A DNA stretch of 64,000 bases from JAGTRP01 sp035255045. GTDB taxonomy: Bacteria > Pseudomonadota > Gammaproteobacteria > Burkholderiales > Rhodocyclaceae. Under the pieces are notes generated by a model. That model was not told the DNA's origin. It ran no database searches and saw only the letters and a program-made list of their open reading frames with translations. The stretch spans positions 82,296 to 146,295 of the forward strand of contig DATFAA010000006.1 in NCBI GenBank assembly GCA_035255045.1, written 5' to 3'. Position 1 is the first letter of the stretch, and each line of letters begins with the position of its first letter. A program made the translations under genes and the position numbers. Of this stretch, positions 45,172 through 53,642 are shown one piece after another.

Positions 45172-47897
45172 GGCTGTTGCTCCCCGGCTTCCAGAAGTTC
45201 CTCCTTCCCGATCTCGGGCGGCACGCCTTTGGGAAGGGAGAAGACGAATCGGGCGCCGCCCTGGGAGCGGTTCTCCGCTCGAATCTCGCCGCCATGGGCT
45301 TCCACGATGGCGCGGCAAATGGCCAGCCCCAGCCCGACCCCCGGCGTGGCGCTTTCCGTCTGGCCCCGCTCGAATTTCTTGAAAATGATCTCCTCCTTGC
45401 CGGAGGGCAGACCTGGGCCGTTGTCTTCCACCCGGACCTGGACGGTCTTGTCCGTTGCGCTCGCCATGATTTCCACCTGACTGCCGCCGGGCGTGTATTT
45501 GGCGGCATTTTCCAGCAGGTTGCAGAAGACCCGTTCCATCAGCACAGAATCGATTTCCACCAGGGGCAAGTCGTCGTCCAGGGACACCTTCACCCGGTGA
45601 TCGGCCAGGGCGCGGTCCATGGTCTTCAGGGCGCTGCCGACCACCTCGTCCAGGGGCTGCCACTGGCGGTTAAGCTCTACCCGGCCGGCCTGCAGGCGGG
45701 CCATGTCCAGCAGGTTGTCCACCTGGGAGCTGATGCGCAGAGCCTCCTCCCTCAAGGAACAGGCAATGTCCGCCTGGGCGTCGGTGGGGGGCGGCTGGGT
45801 CAAGAACATGGAATCCGCCAGGCCGACCACCACGCTGATGGGGGTGCGCAGGTCGTGGGAAAGGGCCGCCAGGAGGGAATTGCGCAGGCGCTCGGACTCC
45901 ATCTGGACCGTGGTGCTCTGGGCCACATCCACGTAATGGACCCGCTCCAGGGCGATGGCGATGAGGGAGGCGAAGGTGTCCAGGAGGCGGCGCTGCTCCG
46001 GCGCCATCAGGCGGTCGGCATTGCTGGGCTCCAGGGCCAAGACGCCCCGCAGGCGCATGGGGGCCTTGAGGGGCAGGTAAAGTACCGGGCTGCCGGCCAG
46101 GGTGTCGGTGCCCAGCCCCGCCGCCTCGCCATGGTCGAAGGCCCATTGGGCGATGCCCATGTCCACCGCGGCCAATCCCTTGGTGGAAGCCAGGGGCGGG
46201 GCCAGCTTGTCGTCGTCCTCACCGGCAAGGAGGAAGGCCGCCTTGCCCCCCAGTTCCGCTTCGAGGAAGTGTTCGCCGATTTCGGCAATCTGTTCCGGCA
46301 TGAGGGCGGCGGACAGGCTGCGGGACATCTCATAAAGGGCCCGCACCCGCTCCTCCCGCCGGGTCGCCACCTGGGCCTGGTACTTGAAGCCGGCCATGAG
46401 CTGGCCAGTGATGAGACCCACCGCCAGCATGACCGCGAAGGTCATCAGGTACTGCACGTCGCTGACGGCAAAGGAGAAGCGCGGCTGAACGTAGAAGAGG
46501 TCGAAAATGAGCACAGACAGGAAAGAGGCCAGGACCGCCGGCCCACGCCCGAAGCGCACGGCGACAAGGAGGACCGCCAGCAGGAAGAGCATGACGATGT
46601 TGGCCAGGTCGAATACCTGGTAAAGGGGGGCGGCGATGGCCCCCGCCAGGCCACACACCCCTGCCGTCCAGACGTAGGCCTGCCAATCCCTGGCGACGCT
46701 CTCGACCACATCTTCGGCGTGCAGTTGGGGCCCCGTCTCCCCTTCGGTGCGGGCGACCTGGATCACGTCGAGATCCGGCGCAGCGTGCCCGACCCGGTCG
46801 GCAAAGGAGCGGTACCAGGGCCGCCAGGGACGCAGGTGGTCCCGGCCGACGATGATCTTCCCAAGGTTGTGGGTCCGGGCGTACTTGACGGCGGTCTCGA
46901 TGGCATCGGCCCCCGACAGGGAGGCAGTCTGCGCCCCCAATTCCTGGGCCAGTTTGAGGTTGCGGAGAATGCCGTGGCGCTTGGCGTCCGGCAGGCGCTG
47001 GAGTTCCGGTGTCTCCACGTAGATGGCGTGCCAGGGCACCTCCAGCCGGCCGGCGATGCGGGCGGCTGTGCGCACGATCCGCTCGGAGCCTTCCCCCGGG
47101 CCAACGCAGGCCAGGAGTGAATCCCGGGTCTGCCAGACCGGAGCCACGAATTGCTCCCGCCGGTACTGGAGCATCTGGTCATCCACCCGGTCGGCGGTGC
47201 GGCGCAGGGCCAGCTCCCGCAAGGCAATCAGGTTGCCCTTGCGGAAGAAATTGCGGATCGCGCGCTCCGCCTGGTTCGGCAAATAAACCTTGCCGTCCTT
47301 GAGGCGTTGCAGCAGTTCGTCGGGGGGGAGATCAACCAGCACCACCTCGTCGGCGGCGTCGAAAGCCTTGTCCGGGACGGTCTCCCAGACCCGGATGCCG
47401 GTAATGCCGCTGACCACATCATTGAGGCTTTCCAGGTGCTGGACATTGACGGTGGAGTAGACGTCGATGCCGGCGGCGAGCAGTTCCTCCACGTCCTGCC
47501 AGCGCTTGGCGTGGCGGGAGCCCGGTACATTGGAATGGGCCAGCTCATCCACCAGGATGAGGGCCGGCTTCCTGGCCAGCGCTCCGTCCAGATCGAATTC
47601 CTCGAGAATGCGGTCCCGGTAGGGGATTTCCTTCATCGGCAGCCGTTCGATCCCGTCGGCCATGACCTCAGTTTCCATGCGGCCGTGGGTCTCGACGATG
47701 CCGATGACCACATCCACGTCCTGGAGCACCTGCTGCCGGGCGGCGCCCAGCATGGCGTAGGTCTTGCCGACGCCGGCGGAGGCGCCGAAGAAGATCTTCA
47801 GCTTGCCGCGCAGGGCGCGGGACTCCTCCTCCTGGATGCGGGCCAGGAGCTGGTCGGGATCAGGGCGGTCGCTGTCGGGAAGGTTGGACATGCTCAT
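45168..47897 (-). CDS. kdpD: KdpD sensor histidine kinase
   Basis: 909 residues. The N-terminal KdpD domain contains Walker A GASAGVGKT (38-46) and VELAHSN-type VDELAHSNVPGSRHAKRW; a USP domain follows (IVRTAARIAGRLEVPWHAIYVETPE). Four membrane helices (about 400-500), a GAF domain, HisKA (LLAALSHDLRTPISVVVGLAD) and HATPase (NLLENAAKYTPGGS, DNGPGLP, GVGLGLAICRAIVEAHGG) complete it. The alternative start at 47891 is two codons in. It senses K+ and signals to KdpE. Confidence 0.94.
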   Translation of the reverse strand: MSMSNLPDSDRPDPDQLLARIQEEESRALRGKLKIFFGASAGVGKTYAMLGAARQQVLQDVDVVIGIVETHGRMETEVMADGIERLPMKEIPYRDRILEEFDLDGALARKPALILVDELAHSNVPGSRHAKRWQDVEELLAAGIDVYSTVNVQHLESLNDVVSGITGIRVWETVPDKAFDAADEVVLVDLPPDELLQRLKDGKVYLPNQAERAIRNFFRKGNLIALRELALRRTADRVDDQMLQYRREQFVAPVWQTRDSLLACVGPGEGSERIVRTAARIAGRLEVPWHAIYVETPELQRLPDAKRHGILRNLKLAQELGAQTASLSGADAIETAVKYARTHNLGKIIVGRDHLRPWRPWYRSFADRVGHAAPDLDVIQVARTEGETGPQLHAEDVVESVARDWQAYVWTAGVCGLAGAIAAPLYQVFDLANIVMLFLLAVLLVAVRFGRGPAVLASFLSVLIFDLFYVQPRFSFAVSDVQYLMTFAVMLAVGLITGQLMAGFKYQAQVATRREERVRALYEMSRSLSAALMPEQIAEIGEHFLEAELGGKAAFLLAGEDDDKLAPPLASTKGLAAVDMGIAQWAFDHGEAAGLGTDTLAGSPVLYLPLKAPMRLRGVLALEPSNADRLMAPEQRRLLDTFASLIAIALERVHYVDVAQSTTVQMESERLRNSLLAALSHDLRTPISVVVGLADSMFLTQPPPTDAQADIACSLREEALRISSQVDNLLDMARLQAGRVELNRQWQPLDEVVGSALKTMDRALADHRVKVSLDDDLPLVEIDSVLMERVFCNLLENAAKYTPGGSQVEIMASATDKTVQVRVEDNGPGLPSGKEEIIFKKFERGQTESATPGVGLGLAICRAIVEAHGGEIRAENRSQGGARFVFSLPKGVPPEIGKEELLEAGEQQP

Positions 47898-47903
47898 CTC
47901 GAT

Positions 47904-48191
47904 TTAAGGAAGACTTGCCTCAGCAGCCTGAGCTTGGTGCGAAGGCCGAGCCGCTGGTTGGACAAGGCTTCCAGGAGGTCCAACGGGGGCCTTGATCACC
48001 AGTCGCCGCTCCGCCATCTGGGCCAGGACACGGGCCCGGACCAGCCGCGGGAAGGTCGCCTTGCAACGGGGAGAACAGGTCAGCTGTCGGCCGCAGACAA
48101 GGCCATGCAGCACCGGGTGGACCTCGTGAAGCGTACCGCAGACCGGGCAAACATGCAGGAACATGGCGGCCTCAGACTGTGCGCTCGGCAT
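47904..48191 (-). CDS. Small Cys-rich putative zinc-ribbon protein
   Basis: 95 residues (or 86 from the Met at FLHVCPVCG). Two metal-binding half-sites are visible: CPVC near residue 15 and CGRQLTCSPRC (33-43), with a basic helix (FPRLVRARVLAQMAERRLV) between them and a Pro/Ala tail. This resembles small zinc-finger proteins that precede kdpD in some betaproteobacteria, but I cannot name the family. It overlaps the upstream gene by 20 bp and ends 6 bp before kdpD, so it is probably co-translated. Confidence 0.65.
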   Translation of the reverse strand: MPSAQSEAAMFLHVCPVCGTLHEVHPVLHGLVCGRQLTCSPRCKATFPRLVRARVLAQMAERRLVIKAPVGPPGSLVQPAARPSHQAQAAEASLP

Positions 48192-48474
48192 AGCGGGCCA
48201 GGGCGGCTGGCTGGTCGGCGATGCCGCGGGAAACCACGAAGGTTTCCCGGCCGGGCACGTTGCCCAGCGCTAGGGCGAGGCTGACGGCGGCTGTCCCGGT
48301 CACCGCCAGTCGGACCGTCTGGCCATCGTAATCGGCAAGGAACACCTTGATGGCCTCGACCCCCATGCCGGTTGCCGGGAAACTCAGCAGGATGGCGGGT
48401 TGTCCGGATTCCCGGGCCGCCATTTCCAGCGCGTCATTTCTCGAAGCGATGCCGATGCATAGGTACGTGTTCAT
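48172..48474 (-). CDS. Conserved hypothetical protein of the kdp locus
   Basis: 100 residues from the ATG at 48474 (GGAAAGGAAAC upstream). Predicted alpha/beta fold: YLCIGIASRNDALEMAARESG, PAILLSFPATGMGVEAIKVFLADY and TVRLAVTGTAAVSLALALGN alternate like a small Rossmann or USP-like domain. No catalytic motif is visible. It sits between the EIIANtr gene and kdpD and overlaps both neighbours, which suggests a role in potassium signalling; this is inference. Confidence 0.65.
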   Translation of the reverse strand: MNTYLCIGIASRNDALEMAARESGQPAILLSFPATGMGVEAIKVFLADYDGQTVRLAVTGTAAVSLALALGNVPGRETFVVSRGIADQPAALARYAERTV

Positions 48475-48565
48475 GTTTCCTTTCCTTTCGATTGACCAGA
48501 AACCAGGCCATCCCGATGGGAACGGCAATGACGGCGATGGCTAGGAGGAAATTCAGTACGTCCAT
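48434..48565 (-). CDS. 43-residue single-helix membrane microprotein
   Basis: A short frame starting at the ATG 48565. It encodes an Asp/Val start, one membrane helix (LNFLLAIAVIAVPIGMAWFLV) and a basic, His-rich tail (NRKERKHEHVPMHRHRFEK). Its 3' end overlaps the next gene by 41 bp. The layout (one helix near the N-terminus, basic cytoplasmic tail) resembles KdpF-like or other ion-pump microproteins. It is the first frame after the second KdpE-like box. Unrecognised, but the composition is strongly protein-like. Confidence 0.55.
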   Translation of the reverse strand: MDVLNFLLAIAVIAVPIGMAWFLVNRKERKHEHVPMHRHRFEK

Positions 48566-48652
48566 GGTCTTTGCCGTCTCACGGGACCAACCACGCTACC
48601 AATGTTAGGCAAGACGGTTTCAAGATTTCGACAAAATAAGGGGCATCGACGG

Positions 48653-48669
48653 TAAAAATTTCGTAAATA
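48653..48669 (-). promoter_or_regulatory. Second KdpE-like box, in front of the sensor half of the locus
   Basis: TAAAAA (48653-48658) and TAAATA (48664-48669) repeat with an 11-base period, the same layout as the box upstream of kdpF. Read on the minus strand it gives TATTTA-n5-TTTTTA, like the T-rich KdpE target of E. coli. It lies about 84 bases upstream of the microprotein start, so KdpE may drive microprotein-hypothetical-zinc ribbon-kdpDE separately. Repeat spacing is seen directly; binding is inferred. Confidence 0.55.
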
Positions 48670-48708
48670 TCGAGACCGCTTCCACCCATGGCCAGTCCGG
48701 CGATGCCA

Positions 48709-49167
48709 TCATGCCGAAACCTGGCGGGCGAACAGTTTTTTGACCGCCAAGCGGGTGCCGCAGTCATGCAATTCCTTCCGAAACTGCCCATCCGAGAACA
48801 GGCGGGTGGCATCGGCCAGAATCCGGAGATGGTCGTCGGTGGCGGGCTTGGGGACAAGGAGTACCACGATGTCGGTGACCGGCTCGCCGTCCGGGGAGCC
48901 GAAGGGAATCGGCGACTTCAGGCGCAGGTAGGCCACCACGATCTGGTTGAGGCTATGGACCCTGGCATGGGGAATGGCGACGCCCTGACCCAGGCCGGTG
49001 GAACCGATCTGTTCCCGCCGGTCCAGGCAGTTCACCACCCACTCCCGGGAAAGACCTCGCTGGCACTCCATGTGCCGGCCGACGGCATCGAAGAGCTGGC
49101 TTTTGGTCGCCACGTCGAGGTCGAGGACGATATCGTCCGGGGTGAGCAGGTCGGCGATGGTGTTCAC
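48709..49167 (-). CDS. PTS EIIA-type nitrogen/potassium regulatory protein (PtsN-like)
   Basis: 152 residues from the GTG at 49167, chosen because AAGGAGG lies 8 bases upstream. The EIIA domain (type 2) has the phospho-acceptor His in GVAIPHARVHSLNQIV, plus SREWVVNCLDRREQIGSTGLGQ at the front and the helical tail LRILADATRLFSDGQFRKELHD. In E. coli, unphosphorylated EIIANtr binds KdpD and stimulates it, and also acts on TrkA. A dedicated copy inside the kdp locus makes that link direct here. Confidence 0.88.
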   Translation of the reverse strand: MNTIADLLTPDDIVLDLDVATKSQLFDAVGRHMECQRGLSREWVVNCLDRREQIGSTGLGQGVAIPHARVHSLNQIVVAYLRLKSPIPFGSPDGEPVTDIVVLLVPKPATDDHLRILADATRLFSDGQFRKELHDCGTRLAVKKLFARQVSA

Positions 49168-49279
49168 TTCACTATCCTCCTTGAAGCAATTGGACCGCCG
49201 GCATGCTTCCGGCGGCAACGGATCGGGGCGCCCCTACCCGCCCTTCCGCGGAAGGAGTAGGGACTGCCTTCCTTCCCGA

Positions 49280-50143
49280 TCAGAAAGTCTTGGATAGGGA
49301 CAATACGGCGATATTCCGTCCGGCATCCCTGGTCTTGGTTCCGTTCCAGGTTCCCGCGTTGGTAATGCTGTTGCTGAAACAGTAGAACTCAGTGTTGCTG
49401 CACTTGCCCTCGGCATCGGTCCCAACGTAGGAGGCGCCGACCACCCAACCGTTGATGTCCTTGGTCGCGCCGATCTTCCAGTCGGTATAACTGCCGTTGT
49501 AGGACGAGCCATCGGCATTGATGTACCGGAAGTCCTTCATGAACAGGTGACCGACATGGCCGTTGATGCCCCAGCCATCGCCCAGATCGTAGTTCGCAGA
49601 CAGTTCCAGGTAGCCGGTACCCTGGGTCTCAGGCAGCTTGAAGTAGTCGGTGACGGCATAGGAATACTTCAGGGTGACGAATTTCCAGCTGCCGGCCACG
49701 TAGAGTTCGCCGTTCTTTACAACGCCGTTGGCGGTCTTGCCGGGGTGCTTTGCGTTCAGGGTGGCATTGCTGAACTCGGAACCCGGATAGTAGTAATACA
49801 GCCCACCGACATCCAAGCCGAAAGCGCCGAAGCTAGTCTTGTAGCCGCCGTAGAAGTCCATCTCCAGATTGCCCTGGGGATAGCCGGCCCCCTCGTTCAC
49901 GTTCGAATTCCAGTTGCCGGCGTAGAAACCGCTGGAATGGCTATAGTCGAAGCCGCCCTGCAGCGCCGGCCGGCTGAAAGTCTGGTCGATGCCGCGGAAA
50001 CGGTAGCTGCTGACCAGGCCGACGTTGCCGGTAAAGGTATGTTCGCTTGCCGGCGCCGCATCCTGGGCGAAGGCCGAGGCCGAAAGAGCGGAGGCCAGGG
50101 CCATGGCAGCGAATGCAGGGGCCGATAGCGGATATTTCTTCAT
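49280..50143 (-). CDS. TorF-family putative outer-membrane porin
   Basis: 287 residues with a signal peptide (FAAMALASALSASAFAQ). The opening TFTGNVGLVSSYRFRGIDQTFSRPALQGGFDYSHSSGFYAGNWNSNV is the hallmark of the TorF/Gcw_chp porin family; it ends ...AVLSLSKTF with the C-terminal Phe of outer-membrane barrels. Because it lies in the kdp locus it might admit potassium or an osmolyte across the outer membrane. That role is inferred from position. Confidence 0.85.
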   Translation of the reverse strand: MKKYPLSAPAFAAMALASALSASAFAQDAAPASEHTFTGNVGLVSSYRFRGIDQTFSRPALQGGFDYSHSSGFYAGNWNSNVNEGAGYPQGNLEMDFYGGYKTSFGAFGLDVGGLYYYYPGSEFSNATLNAKHPGKTANGVVKNGELYVAGSWKFVTLKYSYAVTDYFKLPETQGTGYLELSANYDLGDGWGINGHVGHLFMKDFRYINADGSSYNGSYTDWKIGATKDINGWVVGASYVGTDAEGKCSNTEFYCFSNSITNAGTWNGTKTRDAGRNIAVLSLSKTF

Positions 50144-50201
50144 GTACTTCTCTCCATCATCATGGTGTTATTGGCAAGGGAAAGTGAAACGCGACAGCTA
50201 T

Positions 50202-50906
50202 TCAGCGTTCAGCGGCGGCTTTCGACGGACGGCGGAAAAGCCTGAGGACGCAACCGGACCCTGGGCCGCAACGTGAAGAGCCGGGGAATGGACGCAGGGG
50301 CCGATGGTCCCGAATCGCCGCTTGGAGCACCGTTTTGGAAAGGACCGCACTGCAGTAGGGTCGCCCCGAGAACTGCAGCTGTTCGACCAGCCGGAAGCCT
50401 TGGCTTCGGTAGTAGCCGATCAGATGGGCTGCCGCTTCCGGCGTATTCAGGGCCAGGCTGCCGTAGCCGAGATCGCGGGCTAGGCAGGCTGCCACGTGCA
50501 GCAGCGCCTTTCCGATGCCCTGGGCCTGGAAACGGGGATCGACCGCCAACTGCCGGACGCTGGCGACGCCGGCCTGGCGGTAGTGCCGGCTGTCGGAGGC
50601 GGCGTCCGGCGCAGACAGGGTGATCGTGCCGACGATGCAGTCCCCCGCCACGGCGACGAAGCAAACGCCGCCGCCGACCCGACGGCGCGTTGTTTCAGAC
50701 GTCTGGTTGGCGCATGTACAGGCAATTCCCATGTCCAGAAGCCTGGCGAAGGCACGGTGCAACATGCCGGTTATCTGCTCCAGGCAATCGCCGACCCGGA
50801 GCGGCCGCAATCGGATATTCTCGGGCAAGCACGGCTGGCTGGAGCCGGCACGGGACGCGGTCCCCATGGCCAGCCTCACCCCGCTTCTCTTGGCAGCCAA
50901 GCTCAC
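50202..50906 (-). CDS. GNAT-family N-acetyltransferase
   Basis: 234 residues from a GTG at 50906 that overlaps the kdpC stop (GTGA), the same coupling used by kdpE; an ATG at 50867 is the alternative. The GNAT core is clear: VASVRQLAVDPRFQAQGIGKALLHVAACLARDLGYGSLALNTPE with the Q/RxxGxG/A acetyl-CoA loop (QAQGIGKA), then AAAHLIGYYRSQGFRLVEQ. The N-terminal part has three cysteines. Substrate unknown. The C-terminal 50 residues are Arg/Pro-rich and may be poorly conserved. Confidence 0.82.
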   Translation of the reverse strand: MSLAAKRSGVRLAMGTASRAGSSQPCLPENIRLRPLRVGDCLEQITGMLHRAFARLLDMGIACTCANQTSETTRRRVGGGVCFVAVAGDCIVGTITLSAPDAASDSRHYRQAGVASVRQLAVDPRFQAQGIGKALLHVAACLARDLGYGSLALNTPEAAAHLIGYYRSQGFRLVEQLQFSGRPYCSAVLSKTVLQAAIRDHRPLRPFPGSSRCGPGSGCVLRLFRRPSKAAAER

Positions 50907-51475
50907 TTCAGTCCGTCGAGAGCAAGGTTGAGCTTGAGCACATTGACCCGGGGCTCGCCGAAGACGCCCCATTGGCGGTCTTCCGTGTGTTGCCGGACCA
51001 GGGTCCGGAGGTCCGCCTCCGCCATATGGCGTTCCCGGGCGACCCGGGGAAGCTGGTACTCGGCCGCGTCCGGGCTGATGTGGGGATCGAGGCCGCTGGC
51101 CGAAGCGGTGACCAGGTCGGCGGGAACCGGCCGGGTATTGCCCGGTTCGGCCGCCCTCAGGGCTTCGACCCGGCCCTTCACTGCATCGGCCAGGGCCGGA
51201 TTGAGGGGCCCCTGGTTGGAACCGGAGGAGGCCGCCCCGTTATAGGGCTGGGGCGAAGTGGGGGATGGACGGCCCCAGAAGTGCTTGAGATCGGTGAAGT
51301 TCTGCCCGATCAGGGACGACCCCACGGGCTTCCCTTCCTTGACGATGAGGCTGCCGCCTGCCTGCTCCGGGAAAGCCGCCTTGGCCACGCCCGTAACCAC
51401 CAGGGGATAGGCGACGCCGGTGACGGCGGAGAGCAGGACGAAGAGGGAAACGGCGGGACGTATCAGGGTTTTCAT
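50903..51475 (-). CDS. kdpC: KdpC, K+-ATPase subunit C
   Basis: 190 residues with one N-terminal membrane helix (LIRPAVSLFVLLSAVTGVAYPLVVTGVAKAAFP) and the periplasmic domain with GSSLIGQNFTDLKHFWGRPSPTSPQPYNGAASSGSNQGPLNP, the KdpC signature. It ends with DPHISPDAAEYQLPRVARERHM...LVRQHTE. It stabilises nucleotide binding by KdpB. It lies 15 bp after kdpB. Confidence 0.95.
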   Translation of the reverse strand: MKTLIRPAVSLFVLLSAVTGVAYPLVVTGVAKAAFPEQAGGSLIVKEGKPVGSSLIGQNFTDLKHFWGRPSPTSPQPYNGAASSGSNQGPLNPALADAVKGRVEALRAAEPGNTRPVPADLVTASASGLDPHISPDAAEYQLPRVARERHMAEADLRTLVRQHTEDRQWGVFGEPRVNVLKLNLALDGLK

Positions 51476-51490
51476 GGTGAGTCTCCTTTC

Positions 51491-53626
51491 TCAGGCCAGC
51501 CCGACGGCGGCGATCAGCAGGTCGATGACCTTGATGCCGATGAAGGGCACGACGATGCCGCCCAGGCCGTAGATGGCCAGGTTCTGGCGCAGCAGGGTGG
51601 CCGCGCCCAGAGGCCGGTATTTCACCCCCTTCAGGGCCAGGGGGATGAGGAAGATGATGATGAGGGCGTTGAAGATCACCGCCGACAGGATGGCCGAGGA
51701 CGGGCTCGCCAGGTCCATCACGTTTAGCGCTTCCAGCTGCGGGTAGGTGCTGACGAAAGCCGCCGGAATGATCGCGAAGTACTTGGCAATGTCGTTGGCG
51801 ATGGAGAAGGTGGTCAGCGACCCGCGGGTCATGAGCATCTGCTTACCGGTTTCCACCACCTCGATGAGCTTGGTGGGGTTGGAGTCCAGGTCCACCATGT
51901 TGCCGGCCTCCTTGGCCGCCTGGGTGCCAGTGTTCATGGCCACCGCCACGTCGGCCTGGGCGAGCGCCGGCGCGTCGTTAGTGCCGTCGCCGGTCATGGC
52001 CACCAGCCGGCCTTCGGCCTGGTATTGGCGGATGAGGGCGAGCTTAGCTTCGGGCGTCGCTTCCGGCAGGAAGTCGTCCACCCCGGCCTCGGCCGCGATG
52101 GCAGCGGCGGTGACCCGGTTGTCGCCGGTGACCATGACCGTCTTGATGCCCATCTTCCGGAGTTCGGCGAAGCGCTCCTTGATGCCACCCTTGACGATGT
52201 CCTTGAGTTCGATGACCCCCAGGACGCGGGTGCCGTCGCAGACCACCAGAGGCGTGCTGCCCCGGCGGGCCACCTCTTCCACCCTGCCGGCCACGGAGGG
52301 CGGGAACATGCCGCCCAGGGCCTCCACGTGCTTCCTGATGGCGTCGGCGGCGCCCTTGCGGATTTCCCGGCCGGTCATATCGACGCCGCTCATGCGGGTC
52401 TGGGCCGAGAAATGCACGAAGTGGGCGTCGAGGGCGTGGATGTCCCGCTCCCGCAACTGGAAGCGCTGCTTGGCCAGGATGACGATGGAGCGGCCCTCCG
52501 GCGTCTCGTCGGCGAGGGACGCCAACTGGGCGGCGTCGGCCAGTTCGGACTCGGTCACCCCATCGGCGGGCAGGAAGGCGGATGCCTGGCGGTTGCCCAG
52601 GGTGATGGTGCCGGTCTTGTCCAGGAGCAGCACATCCACGTCACCGGCCGCCTCCACCGCCCGCCCGGAGGTGGCAATGACGTTGGCCTGCATCATGCGG
52701 CTCATGCCGGCCACGCCGATGGCAGAGAGCAGCCCGGCGATGGTAGTGGGGATGAGGCAGACCAGCAGGGCGAGGAGCACCGTGATGGTGATGGGGGTGC
52801 CGGCCTTGGCCACCTCGACGCTGAACATGGAGTACGGCAGCAGGGTGACGATCACCCCCAGGAAGACGATGGTGAGCGCCACCAGGAGGATGGTCAGGGC
52901 GATCTCGTTGGGCGTTTTCTGGCGCTTGGCGTTTTCCACCATGGAAATCATGCGGTCCACGAAGGTCTCGCCGGGATTGACCGTCACCCGCACAACGATC
53001 CAGTCGGACAGGACCCGGGTGCCGCCGGTGACGGCGGAAAAATCGCCGCCGGATTCCCGGATGACCGGCGCCGATTCACCGGTGATGGCCGACTCGTCCA
53101 CTGAGGCCACGCCTTCAATCACCTCGCCGTCGGCAGGAATCACCTCATGGGCCTGCACCAGGACCACGTCGCCCTTCCCGAGGTCGGTGGCTTGGGCCAT
53201 CTGCCACTTGGCGCCGTAGTGGGGCTCGTAGAGCTTCTTCGCCCAGGTTTCCTTCTTGAGGCCCTTGAGGGCGGCGGCCTGGGCCTTGCTGCGGCCTTCC
53301 GCCAGGGCTTCCGCGAAATTGGCGAAGAGGACGGTGAACCACAGCCAGAGCGCCACCATCAGAATGAACCCGGCCGGCGCCTCGCCCTGGCCCTGGAGGG
53401 CTTGAATCCAGAGGAGGGTGGTCAGGATACTGCCCACATACACCACGAACATGACCGGGTTGCGCCACTGCACCGACGGGTTGAGCTTCAGGAAGGCCTC
53501 GCGGATGGCAGGCAGGGCGAGGCTCGGGTCGAACAAGGTGAAGCTCCTGCGCTTCAAGTGGGTTTCCGGAGCGTGGCCGGATTGGGCGGCGGACCGCTGA
53601 TCAATGGAAATGGTTTTTTCAGTCAT
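51491..53626 (-). CDS. kdpB: KdpB, K+-transporting P-type ATPase subunit B
   Basis: 711 residues from the ATG at 53626 (GGGGGAGA upstream). P-type motifs: TGESAPV, DKTGTITLGN (phosphorylated Asp), the nucleotide-domain SLADETPEGRSIV, and GDGTNDAPALAQADVAVAMNTGTQAAKEAGNMVDLDSNPTKLIEVVE. The regulatory Ser in TGES is present. It energises KdpA by ATP hydrolysis. It lies 16 bp after kdpA. Confidence 0.96.
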   Translation of the reverse strand: MTEKTISIDQRSAAQSGHAPETHLKRRSFTLFDPSLALPAIREAFLKLNPSVQWRNPVMFVVYVGSILTTLLWIQALQGQGEAPAGFILMVALWLWFTVLFANFAEALAEGRSKAQAAALKGLKKETWAKKLYEPHYGAKWQMAQATDLGKGDVVLVQAHEVIPADGEVIEGVASVDESAITGESAPVIRESGGDFSAVTGGTRVLSDWIVVRVTVNPGETFVDRMISMVENAKRQKTPNEIALTILLVALTIVFLGVIVTLLPYSMFSVEVAKAGTPITITVLLALLVCLIPTTIAGLLSAIGVAGMSRMMQANVIATSGRAVEAAGDVDVLLLDKTGTITLGNRQASAFLPADGVTESELADAAQLASLADETPEGRSIVILAKQRFQLRERDIHALDAHFVHFSAQTRMSGVDMTGREIRKGAADAIRKHVEALGGMFPPSVAGRVEEVARRGSTPLVVCDGTRVLGVIELKDIVKGGIKERFAELRKMGIKTVMVTGDNRVTAAAIAAEAGVDDFLPEATPEAKLALIRQYQAEGRLVAMTGDGTNDAPALAQADVAVAMNTGTQAAKEAGNMVDLDSNPTKLIEVVETGKQMLMTRGSLTTFSIANDIAKYFAIIPAAFVSTYPQLEALNVMDLASPSSAILSAVIFNALIIIFLIPLALKGVKYRPLGAATLLRQNLAIYGLGGIVVPFIGIKVIDLLIAAVGLA

Positions 53627-53642
53627 GACTGTCTCCCCCGCT

